Both the position numbers and the translations under genes were made by a program. The notes below the pieces were generated by a model, which saw only the letters and a program-made list of their open reading frames with translations, was not told the DNA's origin and ran no database searches. DNA of 64,000 nucleotides from Psychrobacillus sp042945595 (GTDB taxonomy: Bacteria > Bacillota > Bacilli > Bacillales_A > Planococcaceae), in NCBI RefSeq assembly GCF_042945595.1, contig NZ_CP168493.1, positions 310,001 through 374,000 on the forward strand, given 5' to 3'. Each line of letters opens with the position of its first letter. Positions within the stretch are counted from its first letter, which is position 1. Shown one piece after another: positions 44,813 to 53,750 of the stretch.

Positions 44813-46036
44813 ATGAAAACAATTGTATTTATTGGAAGTAATGAGTTTGGGACAAGTAAAGAAGCTCTTACGATTGCAAAAGAAATGGGGTATTTCGTTG
44901 TACTATTTACCGACAAAAGTAAGCTAATGACGAATAATCACGGATTTTCGGAAGTAAATCAGATTATTTTTATGAAAAATTTAATGGATGAACAGCAAGT
45001 TATTGATCATATTACAAAGTTAAAAGAAGAAGGAAAACATATTTGTGCATGCCTCAGTTTTATAGATCCATTTGTTTCTTATGCAGCCAGAATATCTAAA
45101 AGTGTAGGGTTGGCACGGATTTCAGTAGACTCCCTATATCTAATGGAAAACAAAATAAAGGTTAGAGAAAAGCTTGCAAACCTCCCGATTACCCCTTTTT
45201 ATATAGCTTTTCATTTTGGTGATTCCCCGAAGGTGTTTGAAATGAAATATAAAGAACATTTCCCTTTAATAGTAAAACCCCCTATTTCCAATGGGTCAAA
45301 GGATGTATTATTCGTTAATTCTATAGAAATGCTGGACGATGCTTTAATACTTTTACAAAAAAAACATCCCAAAAGTTCCTTATTAATAGAAGAATACTTA
45401 CTCGGTCCACAGTTTCTCGCTGAAATTGTAGTTTATAACAATAAAATAACTGTAGTTGGGATAATTGCACAAGAAGTTATTTACAATGGAAGGTTTATTG
45501 TTATTGGTTATAAGTTTCCTGCAAGAGTAAATACGGATGATTATAAAAACCTCTGTCAGTCCATATCAAGCATCGTTGAACAAACAGGGCTTACTAACGG
45601 ATCATGCCATGTAGAGATGAAACTTGTACAAGGAGAATGGAAACTAATCGAAATCAACCCTAGAATGTCAGGAGGAGTAATGAATCGAATCATAGAAGAA
45701 GGGACAGGGATTAACCTAGTAAAAGAAATAATAAAAATGTATCTAGGTGAGGAACCTACATTAATAGAAACAAGAAAACAATATGTATACGCTAGATATT
45801 TAACGATAGGATCCAGGGGTAAGTTACTCAAAGTCACTGGTAAAGAGCTAGCTTTAATGCATGATGGAGTAAAATACGTTTATATTAAGCCTCTCAAAGG
45901 GAAAATCCTAAGCAATCCGTATTCTATGGGCAATCGGTATGCATGCATAATTGCAGCATCTGAATCAGAAGAAAAAGCAGAAGCAATTGCGTTAGCATCT
46001 GCAAAAGAAATAAAATTTTATTTAGCTCCAATTTGA
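44813..46036 (+). CDS. ATP-grasp amino-acid-ligase-like protein 1
   Basis: About 407 residues. Rossmann-like N-domain (VFIGSNEFGTSKEAL), then ATP-grasp with PPISNGSKDVLFV and the Mg-binding LIEINPRMSGGVMN near residue 285, and a C-terminal LAL_C2-like domain. This matches BacD-type L-amino acid ligases, which join two amino acids through an acyl phosphate. The partner amino acids are unknown. I prefer ATG 44813 because the paralogue at 48988 starts at the same point; the RBS is weak. Next to coat and Mur-ligase genes. Confidence 0.82.
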   Translation: MKTIVFIGSNEFGTSKEALTIAKEMGYFVVLFTDKSKLMTNNHGFSEVNQIIFMKNLMDEQQVIDHITKLKEEGKHICACLSFIDPFVSYAARISKSVGLARISVDSLYLMENKIKVREKLANLPITPFYIAFHFGDSPKVFEMKYKEHFPLIVKPPISNGSKDVLFVNSIEMLDDALILLQKKHPKSSLLIEEYLLGPQFLAEIVVYNNKITVVGIIAQEVIYNGRFIVIGYKFPARVNTDDYKNLCQSISSIVEQTGLTNGSCHVEMKLVQGEWKLIEINPRMSGGVMNRIIEEGTGINLVKEIIKMYLGEEPTLIETRKQYVYARYLTIGSRGKLLKVTGKELALMHDGVKYVYIKPLKGKILSNPYSMGNRYACIIAASESEEKAEAIALASAKEIKFYLAPI

Positions 46037-46135
46037 CTAACAATTTTGGCGAATTGGTCAAGTCTTATCCCGAACATACTTCATAATTATTAATATTATA
46101 TAAACATAGGAGTAGGGAGGGAGTTGAAAAGTAAA

Positions 46136-46570
46136 ATGAGCAGTAACAAAGAAGAAAGTGAACACGTTTTATGTGGAGCACTTGTCGAATTGAAATCATT
46201 TCAGGACTTATTAAAAGATTCTCCAACTAAATATTTTGGTAATTTACTCGCTAAAATAGTTGGCACTGATACGATTCCCTTCTTCTTAATCACGAAAACA
46301 GGAGACCTTTTAAGTCTGATTGATACAGATGAGTGCTTTGAAACAAACTATTTTCGAGTTGAGTCTATTGATAGAGAGAAATGCTGTACAACTATTTCAT
46401 TATTGCGTCCTTTAGATATTGAAGGAAATCTTTGTAATTCTCTTTGTGATGTAGTTAGGTTAGAGAAATCGCCTACGTGTAAAGTAGTTGATTTATCAAG
46501 TGTCTGCGCAATCCAACCTCTAGATACTAAGTTGCTAACTAGAAAAATTATTATTGAGCCGAAATGGTAA
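46136..46570 (+). CDS. CotY/CotZ-family spore coat protein
   Basis: About 144 residues, Cys-rich in the conserved places. The run TIPFFLI, CFET..FRVE, CCTTISLLRPLD, RLEKSPTC and VDLSSVCAIQ matches CotZ/CotY/ExsY crust proteins. In B. subtilis and B. cereus these self-assemble by Cys crosslinks into the outer coat or exosporium, and mother-cell sigma-K transcription is usual. The start may be TTG 46124 instead. A terminator follows. It ties the neighbouring ligase genes to the spore surface. Confidence 0.8.
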   Translation: MSSNKEESEHVLCGALVELKSFQDLLKDSPTKYFGNLLAKIVGTDTIPFFLITKTGDLLSLIDTDECFETNYFRVESIDREKCCTTISLLRPLDIEGNLCNSLCDVVRLEKSPTCKVVDLSSVCAIQPLDTKLLTRKIIIEPKW

Positions 46571-46582
46571 TGACGCATCCTC

Positions 46583-46612
46583 TCCCTGAGAACTTCTTAG
46601 GGAATTTTTTTT
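46583..46612 (+). terminator. Terminator after the CotZ-like gene
   Basis: TCCCTGAG-aactt-CTTAGGGA followed by ATTTTTTTT. Confidence 0.85.
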
Positions 46613-46717
46613 ACTTTTACTGAAAATTTTATAAAACTGAACGTTTGTCCTTATTCAAAACAAAATGGATGAATTTAATAATTATATAATTGTATAAATT
46701 TAAAAGGAGATTATTAA

Positions 46718-48886
46718 ATGACAATAATAGGAATGTTACATCATCGTAGAGATCCCACAACTGTCATCAAGTCTTATGCATATGCGGCAGTTGCTAAGGC
46801 GGAAGGGGTCGATTTTTTTTATTTTTCACCAGGCACCGTTAATTTTGTTAATCGATCCATTAGAGGTCAAGTGTATGAAAATGGAAGTTGGAAAGAGAGA
46901 ATTATGCCTTTTCCGGATGTTATCTATAATGCGGGGAGTCCTGAAAAATTAGTAAAATCAAAAGCAACAATAAATAAATTGAAAAAGGAAATTCCTTTTA
47001 CAACAAATTCATTAGGAAACAAATGGAACATAAATGAACGACTTAAAGAAGCTAAAGAATTTTCAAACTACTTAATACCTACCGAAGTCGTAAAGAGAAT
47101 GGATATATTTTACAAATTCATTATTTCTTTTCAGAAAGTAGTGTTAAAACCTATTGACGGTAGAAAAGGAAAAGGTATCTACTTTATTTCTAAAATCGAA
47201 GAACGTTATGAAGTAAGGAAGAATGCCGAAAGTGATTTTTACTCAAAGCAACAGTTAGATGAGTTTTTGAAGGATAAGCTATCGAAAGGAACTTTTATCA
47301 TTCAGCCATATATACAGTCTGTTACTAAATCAGGGCAAGTTTATGACTTTAGGCTACATGTACAAAAAAATGGGGAAGGAAAATGGGTGATTACCACTAT
47401 TTATCCGAGAATTGCTCCAATCGGTTCTATTATTCCAAATATTAATAACGGTGGCTTCACAAATTATTTAGATCCATTTTTAGAACAGGAATTTAAAGGA
47501 GAGGCATTTGATATTAGACGGATGCTAGAACATTTTTCTTTGTCACTAGCGGATCATTTAGATAAATTACAAATGACTAAATACGGAGAGGTTATTGACG
47601 AAATCGGTATAGATGTTGGTTTAGATGAGAATTCTAAAATATGGGTTTATGAAGTAAATTGGCGGCCAGGCTGTCCACCAGCATTTTACTTAGAATTAGA
47701 CGTAGTAATTCATTCTATTCAATATGCAAAGTATGTAGCAGAAAACCAAAGAAAAATAAAAATAGAAATTAGTACATTAAAAAAGAAAAAAATTGAAGAA
47801 AAAGGGGAAATTCCAATTATCGCAATTACGGGAAGTGCCGGAAAAACGACCTCAAAAGCATTCCTTGCGTCAATATTATCGAAAAAATGGAACGTTTTTG
47901 AGTCTAAAGATTATTGGAATACAACTGAGCACACTAAAAAACATGCAGCAGAAATTAATGATGCCCATGAAGCAGTAGTACTCGAGTATGGAATGGCTTA
48001 TCCTGGAGTCATTACAGAACACTGTAGCATCATAAAACCTACAATTAGCATTGTGACAAATATCGGACTTGCACATGTTGGAAACTTTGATAGTGATATT
48101 AAAGGAGTTGCACATGCAAAATCTGAATTAATACATGGAATGGATCAAAAAGGGATTCTCATTTTAAATAAGGATGATGATAACTCAAAGTATTTGGAGA
48201 CACAGAATTTCAAAGGAAAAATAATGACAGTCGGTATAAAATCACCTGCTAACTACAGAGCATATGGTGTTCGTTATGTAGAAAACGGAATGAGTTTCAA
48301 AATGAAGCTACAAGGGCAAGAAATTACGTTGTTTATTCCGATATTAGGTGAACATCATGTATATAATGCTTTAAATGCAATTGCTGTAGCAGATTACTTA
48401 GGATTCACACCAATGGAGATAAAGGCTGGGCTTATTTTTAGAAAACCACCAAGAAGATTAACAGTTTATAACTGTAGCGATAATATTACAGTAATTGATG
48501 ACACAGTTCACTCCCATCCTCAAGGGGTAAAGGCTGCACTTGATGTACTTTCCAATATAGGAAAACATCGAAAAATAGCTATTATTGGACAAATGAGAGA
48601 GTTAGGGGATTTGAGGGAACAAGAATATCGCAAAGTAGGCGAATACGTTTATGAAAAAGGTATTGATCTATTAATCACTTATGGATTTAGGACAGAAGAA
48701 ATTGGTGATCAAGCAAAATTAAAAGGGTTTACTGCTACAAATATTTATCATTTTACAAAGAAGGAAGCATTACATGAGTTATTGAAAGAGATTGTGAAGA
48801 AAGACGACACAATTTTAGTCAAAGGAGCAAGTAAAACTAATATGTTTGATACAGTCCAGTTTTTGGATCAAACATTCAAAGAATAA
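46718..48886 (+). CDS. YheC/D ATP-grasp-MurF-like ligase fusion
   Basis: 722 residues in two parts. Residues about 1-345 are a YheC/YheD ATP-grasp domain (GMLHHRRDP, VLKPIDGRKGKGIYF, DIGLD-like DEIGIDVGLD, YEVNWRPG). Residues about 365-722 are a Mur ligase: GSAGKTTSKA P-loop near 370, EYGMAYPG, TNIGLAHVG, AKSE (the carbamoyl-Lys place) and IDDTVHSHP. The ATP-grasp plus Mur ligase pairing is that of cyanophycin synthetase, though the ATP-grasp subfamily differs. It should make repeated amide bonds; the product is unknown. RBS AAAAGGAG. Confidence 0.85.
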   Translation: MTIIGMLHHRRDPTTVIKSYAYAAVAKAEGVDFFYFSPGTVNFVNRSIRGQVYENGSWKERIMPFPDVIYNAGSPEKLVKSKATINKLKKEIPFTTNSLGNKWNINERLKEAKEFSNYLIPTEVVKRMDIFYKFIISFQKVVLKPIDGRKGKGIYFISKIEERYEVRKNAESDFYSKQQLDEFLKDKLSKGTFIIQPYIQSVTKSGQVYDFRLHVQKNGEGKWVITTIYPRIAPIGSIIPNINNGGFTNYLDPFLEQEFKGEAFDIRRMLEHFSLSLADHLDKLQMTKYGEVIDEIGIDVGLDENSKIWVYEVNWRPGCPPAFYLELDVVIHSIQYAKYVAENQRKIKIEISTLKKKKIEEKGEIPIIAITGSAGKTTSKAFLASILSKKWNVFESKDYWNTTEHTKKHAAEINDAHEAVVLEYGMAYPGVITEHCSIIKPTISIVTNIGLAHVGNFDSDIKGVAHAKSELIHGMDQKGILILNKDDDNSKYLETQNFKGKIMTVGIKSPANYRAYGVRYVENGMSFKMKLQGQEITLFIPILGEHHVYNALNAIAVADYLGFTPMEIKAGLIFRKPPRRLTVYNCSDNITVIDDTVHSHPQGVKAALDVLSNIGKHRKIAIIGQMRELGDLREQEYRKVGEYVYEKGIDLLITYGFRTEEIGDQAKLKGFTATNIYHFTKKEALHELLKEIVKKDDTILVKGASKTNMFDTVQFLDQTFKE

Positions 48887-48895
48887 TAATCAATG

Positions 48896-48937
48896 CCCGA
48901 ATCCAAGCCCTTTTTTGGGGTTTTTATTCGGGTTTAA
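48896..48937. terminator. Terminator after the fusion gene
   Basis: CCCGAATccaagCCC and GGGtttttATTCGGG form a long interrupted hairpin followed by TTTAATATTTT. Confidence 0.8.
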
Positions 48938-48954
48938 TATTTTCAAGGAAAAAT

Positions 48955-48985
48955 AAAAAAAAGAGCACCAACAAGGTGTTCTTAG
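48955..48985 (-). terminator. Terminator of the minus-strand ATP-grasp gene
   Basis: On the minus strand AAGAACACC-ttgtt-GGTGCTCTT is followed by TTTTTT. It overlaps the end region of the gene at 48988. Confidence 0.85.
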
Positions 48986-48987
48986 TT

Positions 48988-50208
48988 TTAATCATTTTTC
49001 AGATGGAAAGTAATTTCCTTTACTGCATCGTTAGCACGTGTTTTGGCTTCTTCTAAGCTACTTCCTACTGCAATGACATAAGCATATCTATGTCCCATGG
49101 ATAAAGGAGGGATTAAAGTTGTTCCTTTTTTAGGTTTAACGTAAACTTCGATAACTCCTGGTAACTTTTTTGCCCTTGTTTTTCCAGTTACTTTTGCTAA
49201 TATACCTTTCTTTGCGACAATAACGTATTTGGTGAAAACATATTTTTTATGTCTGGGTGATATTTCAGGCCTCTCTCCTAAAAATAACTTAAGTGTTTCT
49301 TGGACTAAACTAAAACCAAATGCAGCTTGAATCATTTTATTCATTGCACCACCAGAAATCCTTGGGTTAATCTCAATGAGTTTCCAACCATTTTCACTTA
49401 AGCGGATTTCAAGATGCAACGCCCCGTTTGTAATTCTAAATGCTGTAGTGATCGAGTGCAGGATTTCTTCTATTTCTGTTTTGATTTTTGGAGGAATATC
49501 CGCAAGCACACCATACCCTGTAATAATGAATCTTTTACCTTTTGTAATTTCTTGTTCTATAATTGCAACTATATGTGGCTTGTTGTTATAAACGAGTACC
49601 TCTACCAAATATTGATCTCCGTCTATATATTCTTCAATCATAATAGCTTCTTCTGGATTCTTATTGCGAAGATCTTCCAAACTTTTCTCAAGCTGTTCTT
49701 TTCCTGTAGCCAAAAGAACGTCTTTGGAACCTGTAGATACTGGAGACTTTACGATAACTGGAAAATCGAATTCCTCGCATATCTTATCAGTAGGAATAGA
49801 TTCGTTTGGTTTAATTGATAAAAACTTAGGTGTATATAATTTATCTTTAAGAAAAGATCTTGTTTCCTCTTTGTCCTCCATTATTTTAATCGCCTTAGAA
49901 GAGGTATTATTGTGGCAGAATTCATCACAAAGAATGGATGCAATGTGGACAAACGGATCTATAAAACTGACAATGCTTTTTATAATAACACCTTGGGCCT
50001 GTAACTTAGAGATTTCTTCTCTCATGTCCCCTAGATTATAGGTATTTACAAAAATCATCTTATGAACATCCGTGTATTCTTCCCTTTGTTGAATTTGTTT
50101 CTCTTTACTAGAAAAAAGAATAGTATAGAAGCCCAAACGCTCTGCTGCTTTAATAGCTTCCCTGCTGGATCCAGATTTATTCGTACTAATAAAAATAATT
50201 GCTTTCAA
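48988..50208 (-). CDS. ATP-grasp amino-acid-ligase-like protein 2
   Basis: 406 residues, a paralogue of the gene at 44813: IIFISTNKSGSSREAI at the N-terminus, KSPVSTGSKDVLLA, LIEINPRISGGAMNKMI and a C-terminal VYVKPKKGTT..MGHRYAYVIA domain. BacD-type L-amino acid ligase architecture. TTG 50208 (MKAIIF) aligns with its paralogue and has GGGAG at 8 bp; a GTG three codons upstream is possible. It is the only minus-strand gene in the cluster. Confidence 0.82.
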   Translation of the reverse strand: MKAIIFISTNKSGSSREAIKAAERLGFYTILFSSKEKQIQQREEYTDVHKMIFVNTYNLGDMREEISKLQAQGVIIKSIVSFIDPFVHIASILCDEFCHNNTSSKAIKIMEDKEETRSFLKDKLYTPKFLSIKPNESIPTDKICEEFDFPVIVKSPVSTGSKDVLLATGKEQLEKSLEDLRNKNPEEAIMIEEYIDGDQYLVEVLVYNNKPHIVAIIEQEITKGKRFIITGYGVLADIPPKIKTEIEEILHSITTAFRITNGALHLEIRLSENGWKLIEINPRISGGAMNKMIQAAFGFSLVQETLKLFLGERPEISPRHKKYVFTKYVIVAKKGILAKVTGKTRAKKLPGVIEVYVKPKKGTTLIPPLSMGHRYAYVIAVGSSLEEAKTRANDAVKEITFHLKND

Positions 50209-50393
50209 TCGGTTCACTCCCTATTATAAATCAGTTAAATACGACTCCTTCTATATGTATGACAGGCTCTGGCTTTGACATGGTTATGTATCACGAGGTT
50301 GCTCCTAATTCTTTCGGAAATCTCTACACTTTTATATAGGTGCTTTAAAAGTTAAATTTAATATTATATTATCCAATCAACTTTTACTAAAAA

Positions 50394-50403
50394 GCATATT
50401 ATA
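50394..50403 (+). promoter_or_regulatory. Sigma-K-like -10 element
   Basis: GCATATTATA fits the gCATAnnnTA consensus of mother-cell sigma-K promoters and lies 28 bp before the Mur ligase gene. I find AC at a -35 only with a short spacer, so the call is tentative. Confidence 0.3.
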
Positions 50404-50430
50404 AACTAAGAGAGGAGTGTGATTAATACA

Positions 50431-51810
50431 ATGAAACCACACACAGTCGAAGAGATTAGAGCAATTATTTCTGGAGACTTAATACAAGGTTCGGATGAAA
50501 TAATAATTCATTTTGGAGCTTACCGATTAAAACAAATAAAGAACCAAAATACGATTCTTTTTTCGAACAAAAGAATTACTGATTGGAAAAGATTGAATGA
50601 GTTTTTTCCTTTAGTACTTGTAACAGATAGAAAGTCTAGTCAATCGGAATTACCAAAGAATCTAACTGTTATTCACGTAGAGCATTTAGAATACGCCTAT
50701 TGGAAATTTGTTCACTATTATCGTAGCCAGTTTCAAATCCCAATCGTCGCAATTACAGGTACCTCTGGAAAAACAACAACAAAAGAAATGATTAAGCATA
50801 TACTTTCCTCTAGTAAAAAAGTTACTTCAACAAATCTTACTAATAATTCTCGAACAGCATCTTTACAGTATCTTTTGAGTATAGAAGAAGACACAGAAGC
50901 GGCAATTTTCGAAACAGCTGTAGGTTCACCAGGAGATATATTAAGAGCAGGAGAATATTTTAAACCTACAATAGGAATTATTACAAACATCGGAGCACAT
51001 CACCTCAACTATTGTAAAACTTTAGAAGGTTATATCCAGGCGAAAGGTGAGATGCTTAAAATTATTGAACCTACGGGAGTACTTATAATAAATGCTGAGG
51101 ATATTAATACACGTAAAATTGATACCAATAGTTTTCCAGGTAAAATTGTAAAAGTTGGTACTCATACGACATGCGATTTTAGAGCTTTTAATATTCAATT
51201 CAGTCATGATGGTATGAATTTTAGTGTTCAACATAAGAAGAGAAATTTTCAAATGTTTGTTCCTGGATTTGGAGAACATCAAGTCTATAATGCTCTTGCA
51301 GCAGTTGCTGCTGTCTATGAAATGGGGGTTACAATACCAGAGGCAGCAATTCAGTTAAAGACATTTAAAAAATTTAATAAGCAGCTTCAAGTAATTGAAG
51401 GAATAAACGAATCTATCATTTTAGATGATACATGGAGCCTTACAACGACTTCATTGGAAGCTGCATTAAAGGTATTAAATGAGATTGGAAAAGAAAAGAA
51501 AAAGATAGCGATTATTGGCACCATTACAGATTTAGGTTCATGGGGATACATTATTCATGAACAAGCAGGTGAATTAATACAGCAGATTGGCGTGGATGTA
51601 CTTATTACGATAGGAGAGCATGCAAGTATCATGGCGAACCATGCGGTTAAAATGGGATTAAGTTCGCCTGTTTATACATTTAAAAATACAATCCTCGTTT
51701 ATGATCTATTAAATGAAATAGTAGATTCCAATACAATTATTTTGATAAAAGGTGATATGTATAGCAAACACATTTCCGAATTAGCTTTAAAGTTGAGGAA
51801 GAAAAAATAA
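50431..51810 (+). CDS. MurF-like Mur ligase 1
   Basis: 459 residues with the MurF order: a small N-domain (1-100), P-loop ITGTSGKTTTKEMIKH near 112, ETAVGSPGDIL, TNIGAHHLN, AKGEML, GEHQVYNALAAVAA and a C-terminal domain with ATIGTITDLGSWG-like residues. The MurF substrate motif (DDxYNANP) reads DDTWSLTTT, so it probably does not ligate D-Ala-D-Ala to the muropeptide. ATG 50431 matches the N-terminus of the paralogue at 54555. Confidence 0.82.
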   Translation: MKPHTVEEIRAIISGDLIQGSDEIIIHFGAYRLKQIKNQNTILFSNKRITDWKRLNEFFPLVLVTDRKSSQSELPKNLTVIHVEHLEYAYWKFVHYYRSQFQIPIVAITGTSGKTTTKEMIKHILSSSKKVTSTNLTNNSRTASLQYLLSIEEDTEAAIFETAVGSPGDILRAGEYFKPTIGIITNIGAHHLNYCKTLEGYIQAKGEMLKIIEPTGVLIINAEDINTRKIDTNSFPGKIVKVGTHTTCDFRAFNIQFSHDGMNFSVQHKKRNFQMFVPGFGEHQVYNALAAVAAVYEMGVTIPEAAIQLKTFKKFNKQLQVIEGINESIILDDTWSLTTTSLEAALKVLNEIGKEKKKIAIIGTITDLGSWGYIIHEQAGELIQQIGVDVLITIGEHASIMANHAVKMGLSSPVYTFKNTILVYDLLNEIVDSNTIILIKGDMYSKHISELALKLRKKK

Positions 51811-51943
51811 TTCCTCTCTAAAAAGAGATATAAAATCAGAAACTAAAAAAAATCTTTTTACTAATTTAATGGAACAAACACCGTGACACAATATTGAGTT
51901 CGGCAATAGTTTATAGAAATCTAATTGAAAGGGGAGATTAAAA

Positions 51944-52356
51944 ATGGGTATTATATGTCCTTGTGGAGTATTTGTAGATGCTTTATCAGCAAGTAATAAT
52001 GTAAAATTCGTAGGTCAGATAGGAACTGTTAAGGTAATTTAACTTACTTGGCAAATGTATGTGTTACGACACTTACTGCATCAACTCTTTCCTTAACATT
52101 TCAAGATACAGAAACTCCAAATGTTAACAACTTTACTTTTGCAGCAAACGCGATAACATCTGTTGTTTGTAAAAAAGAAGGTCAGAACTGTGTTGTGACC
52201 GTAACGGGAACTGGGATTGTCGATGGTGTTCAATTTCCTTTTGAAGCAGTCTTTAGAGACCAAGTTGCTTCAGCTGCAAATGATAATGTCCAAAGCTTTG
52301 TTATTACCGGTTTCTTATTAAAATTCCAAAAAGTAACCAATGAGAGTTTGTATTAA
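51944..52356 (+). pseudogene. Frameshifted small Cys-containing protein (two ORFs)
   Basis: A 32-codon ORF starts at ATG 51944 with a strong RBS (AAAGGGGAGATTAAAA): MGIICPCGVFVDALS, ending at TAA 52040-52042. The frame of a 102-residue ORF (from 52048; SLTFQDTETPNVNNF, VVCKKEGQNCVVTVTGTG) is open from 52033 and has no RBS. A single indel near 52030-52042 would join them into one protein of about 137 residues, mostly beta and rich in T, V and N. It may instead be two genes or a programmed shift. No family recognised. Confidence 0.5.
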
Positions 52357-52395
52357 TGAATAGTATATAAAATGACATTTAAAGGAGTGTATCGA

Positions 52396-53664
52396 TTGAA
52401 ATACAGTAGAGGGAGGCTGAGTCATTATAAAATATTACATGATGAAAAAAAGTTACGGCATTATCTAGTTGAAACGGTGCTCTTTTCGAAGAAATCATTA
52501 ATCTATTTTTTAGAAAATTATAAAGCTGTAGTTATAAAACCTTCTTTTGGTCCTGGTGAAATAAACATCTCCTTCGAAAATAATAAATATAAAATTAAAA
52601 CGCGAAAGAAAATAATTACCGTTATTAACAAAGAAGCAGTTTATGAATATATAAATTGTTATGAAATACACCAAAAATATTACGTAATTCAGCCCCAAAA
52701 AATTTTCGCTAGCCAATCATCACAAATCCCTTACCGATCCATCGTTACAGTTCATCGAAAGCCTCTTTCAGCCAAGTGGCGCATTGTTTCCGTAGCATAT
52801 GACGAAAATTTTTCGGTTTTTAGTCAGTTTTATCATAGGTATTATGTTGAAAAAATTAGGAGTTTATCCATTATGGCAGCTAAAAAACTTGGCAAATCAT
52901 TCCCAAAATATAATACGGTTGTAATTGAAATTTTGTTCGACTATAAAAAGGGCTTATGGATTTCTGATACAATCCTTCATTCTCGAATAAGTAAGTGGGA
53001 CCAATATCAAACACTTAGAGGAAGCAGGGCAATATTATCTTCTTTGCCAAAGACGAACTTACTCACACATGTAACTTTTAGAGACTATTTAAATAGATTC
53101 AACGAAATTATTGTTAAGCCGTGTGTTGGGCAGAATGGTTTAGGAGTTGCTCAAATTACAAAGAAAAGTCCCTTCATATATGAAATTCATTCTGGAATAA
53201 GGAATATAACTAAAACAAATCTAGATGAAACTTATAGTTATATTGAAGAAATTTTTCTTTTTAAGAAGGATTATATAGTACAGCAAAAAGTACAATTGGC
53301 TATGATAGATAAGTGCCCAATGGACGTAAGAGTAATTACTCGTAAGGTTGAATCCACATGGATTGTTACAGACAAGATAGTTAAAGTAGCTGGTGCGAAT
53401 TTTATCATTACAAACGCAGCTCAGAAACTACTAACTCTAGAAAATGCTATACAAGATTCAACTATTTCTAGTAAACATAGCGAAAAGCTTGAATCCAAAA
53501 TAGATAAGACTTGCTTATTGGCGGCTAATCAGCTTGAAAAAAGCAATGAAGAACTAAAGATAATAGGCTTCGATATTGGTATTACAAATAAAGGAGAAGT
53601 ATGGATTATTGAAGGAAATTATGTGCCCAACCTAACAATGTTCAAAGACCAAAAAGAAAAGTGA
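52396..53664 (+). CDS. Tandem YheC/D-type ATP-grasp protein
   Basis: About 422 residues. Two related halves: residues about 5-200 (VVIKPSFGPGEINISF, YVIQPQ, and the YRSIVTVHR strand) and about 215-420 (IVKPCVGQNGLGVAQI, IVQQKVQLAMIDK, PMDVRVITRK, IIGFDIGITNKGEVWIIEGNYVPN). The second half holds the full ATP-grasp metal-binding pattern; the first looks degenerate. Relatives are spore-coat-associated YheC/YheD. TTG 52396 has AAAGGAG at 8 bp and is preferred over ATG 52372. Confidence 0.78.
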   Translation: MKYSRGRLSHYKILHDEKKLRHYLVETVLFSKKSLIYFLENYKAVVIKPSFGPGEINISFENNKYKIKTRKKIITVINKEAVYEYINCYEIHQKYYVIQPQKIFASQSSQIPYRSIVTVHRKPLSAKWRIVSVAYDENFSVFSQFYHRYYVEKIRSLSIMAAKKLGKSFPKYNTVVIEILFDYKKGLWISDTILHSRISKWDQYQTLRGSRAILSSLPKTNLLTHVTFRDYLNRFNEIIVKPCVGQNGLGVAQITKKSPFIYEIHSGIRNITKTNLDETYSYIEEIFLFKKDYIVQQKVQLAMIDKCPMDVRVITRKVESTWIVTDKIVKVAGANFIITNAAQKLLTLENAIQDSTISSKHSEKLESKIDKTCLLAANQLEKSNEELKIIGFDIGITNKGEVWIIEGNYVPNLTMFKDQKEK

Positions 53665-53750
53665 ATATTAAAAACTAAAAAAAATTTATTCTCTTCTCTA
53701 GTGCAAAGTAATTAACTAGAGAAATATAAGAGATAAATGAGGTGAATAGA

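Noticed and set aside
51944..52356. Assignment to the DUF3992 endospore appendage (Ena) family
   Set aside because: It has a Cys-containing N-terminus and beta-rich body, but I cannot match the conserved Ena sequence pattern.
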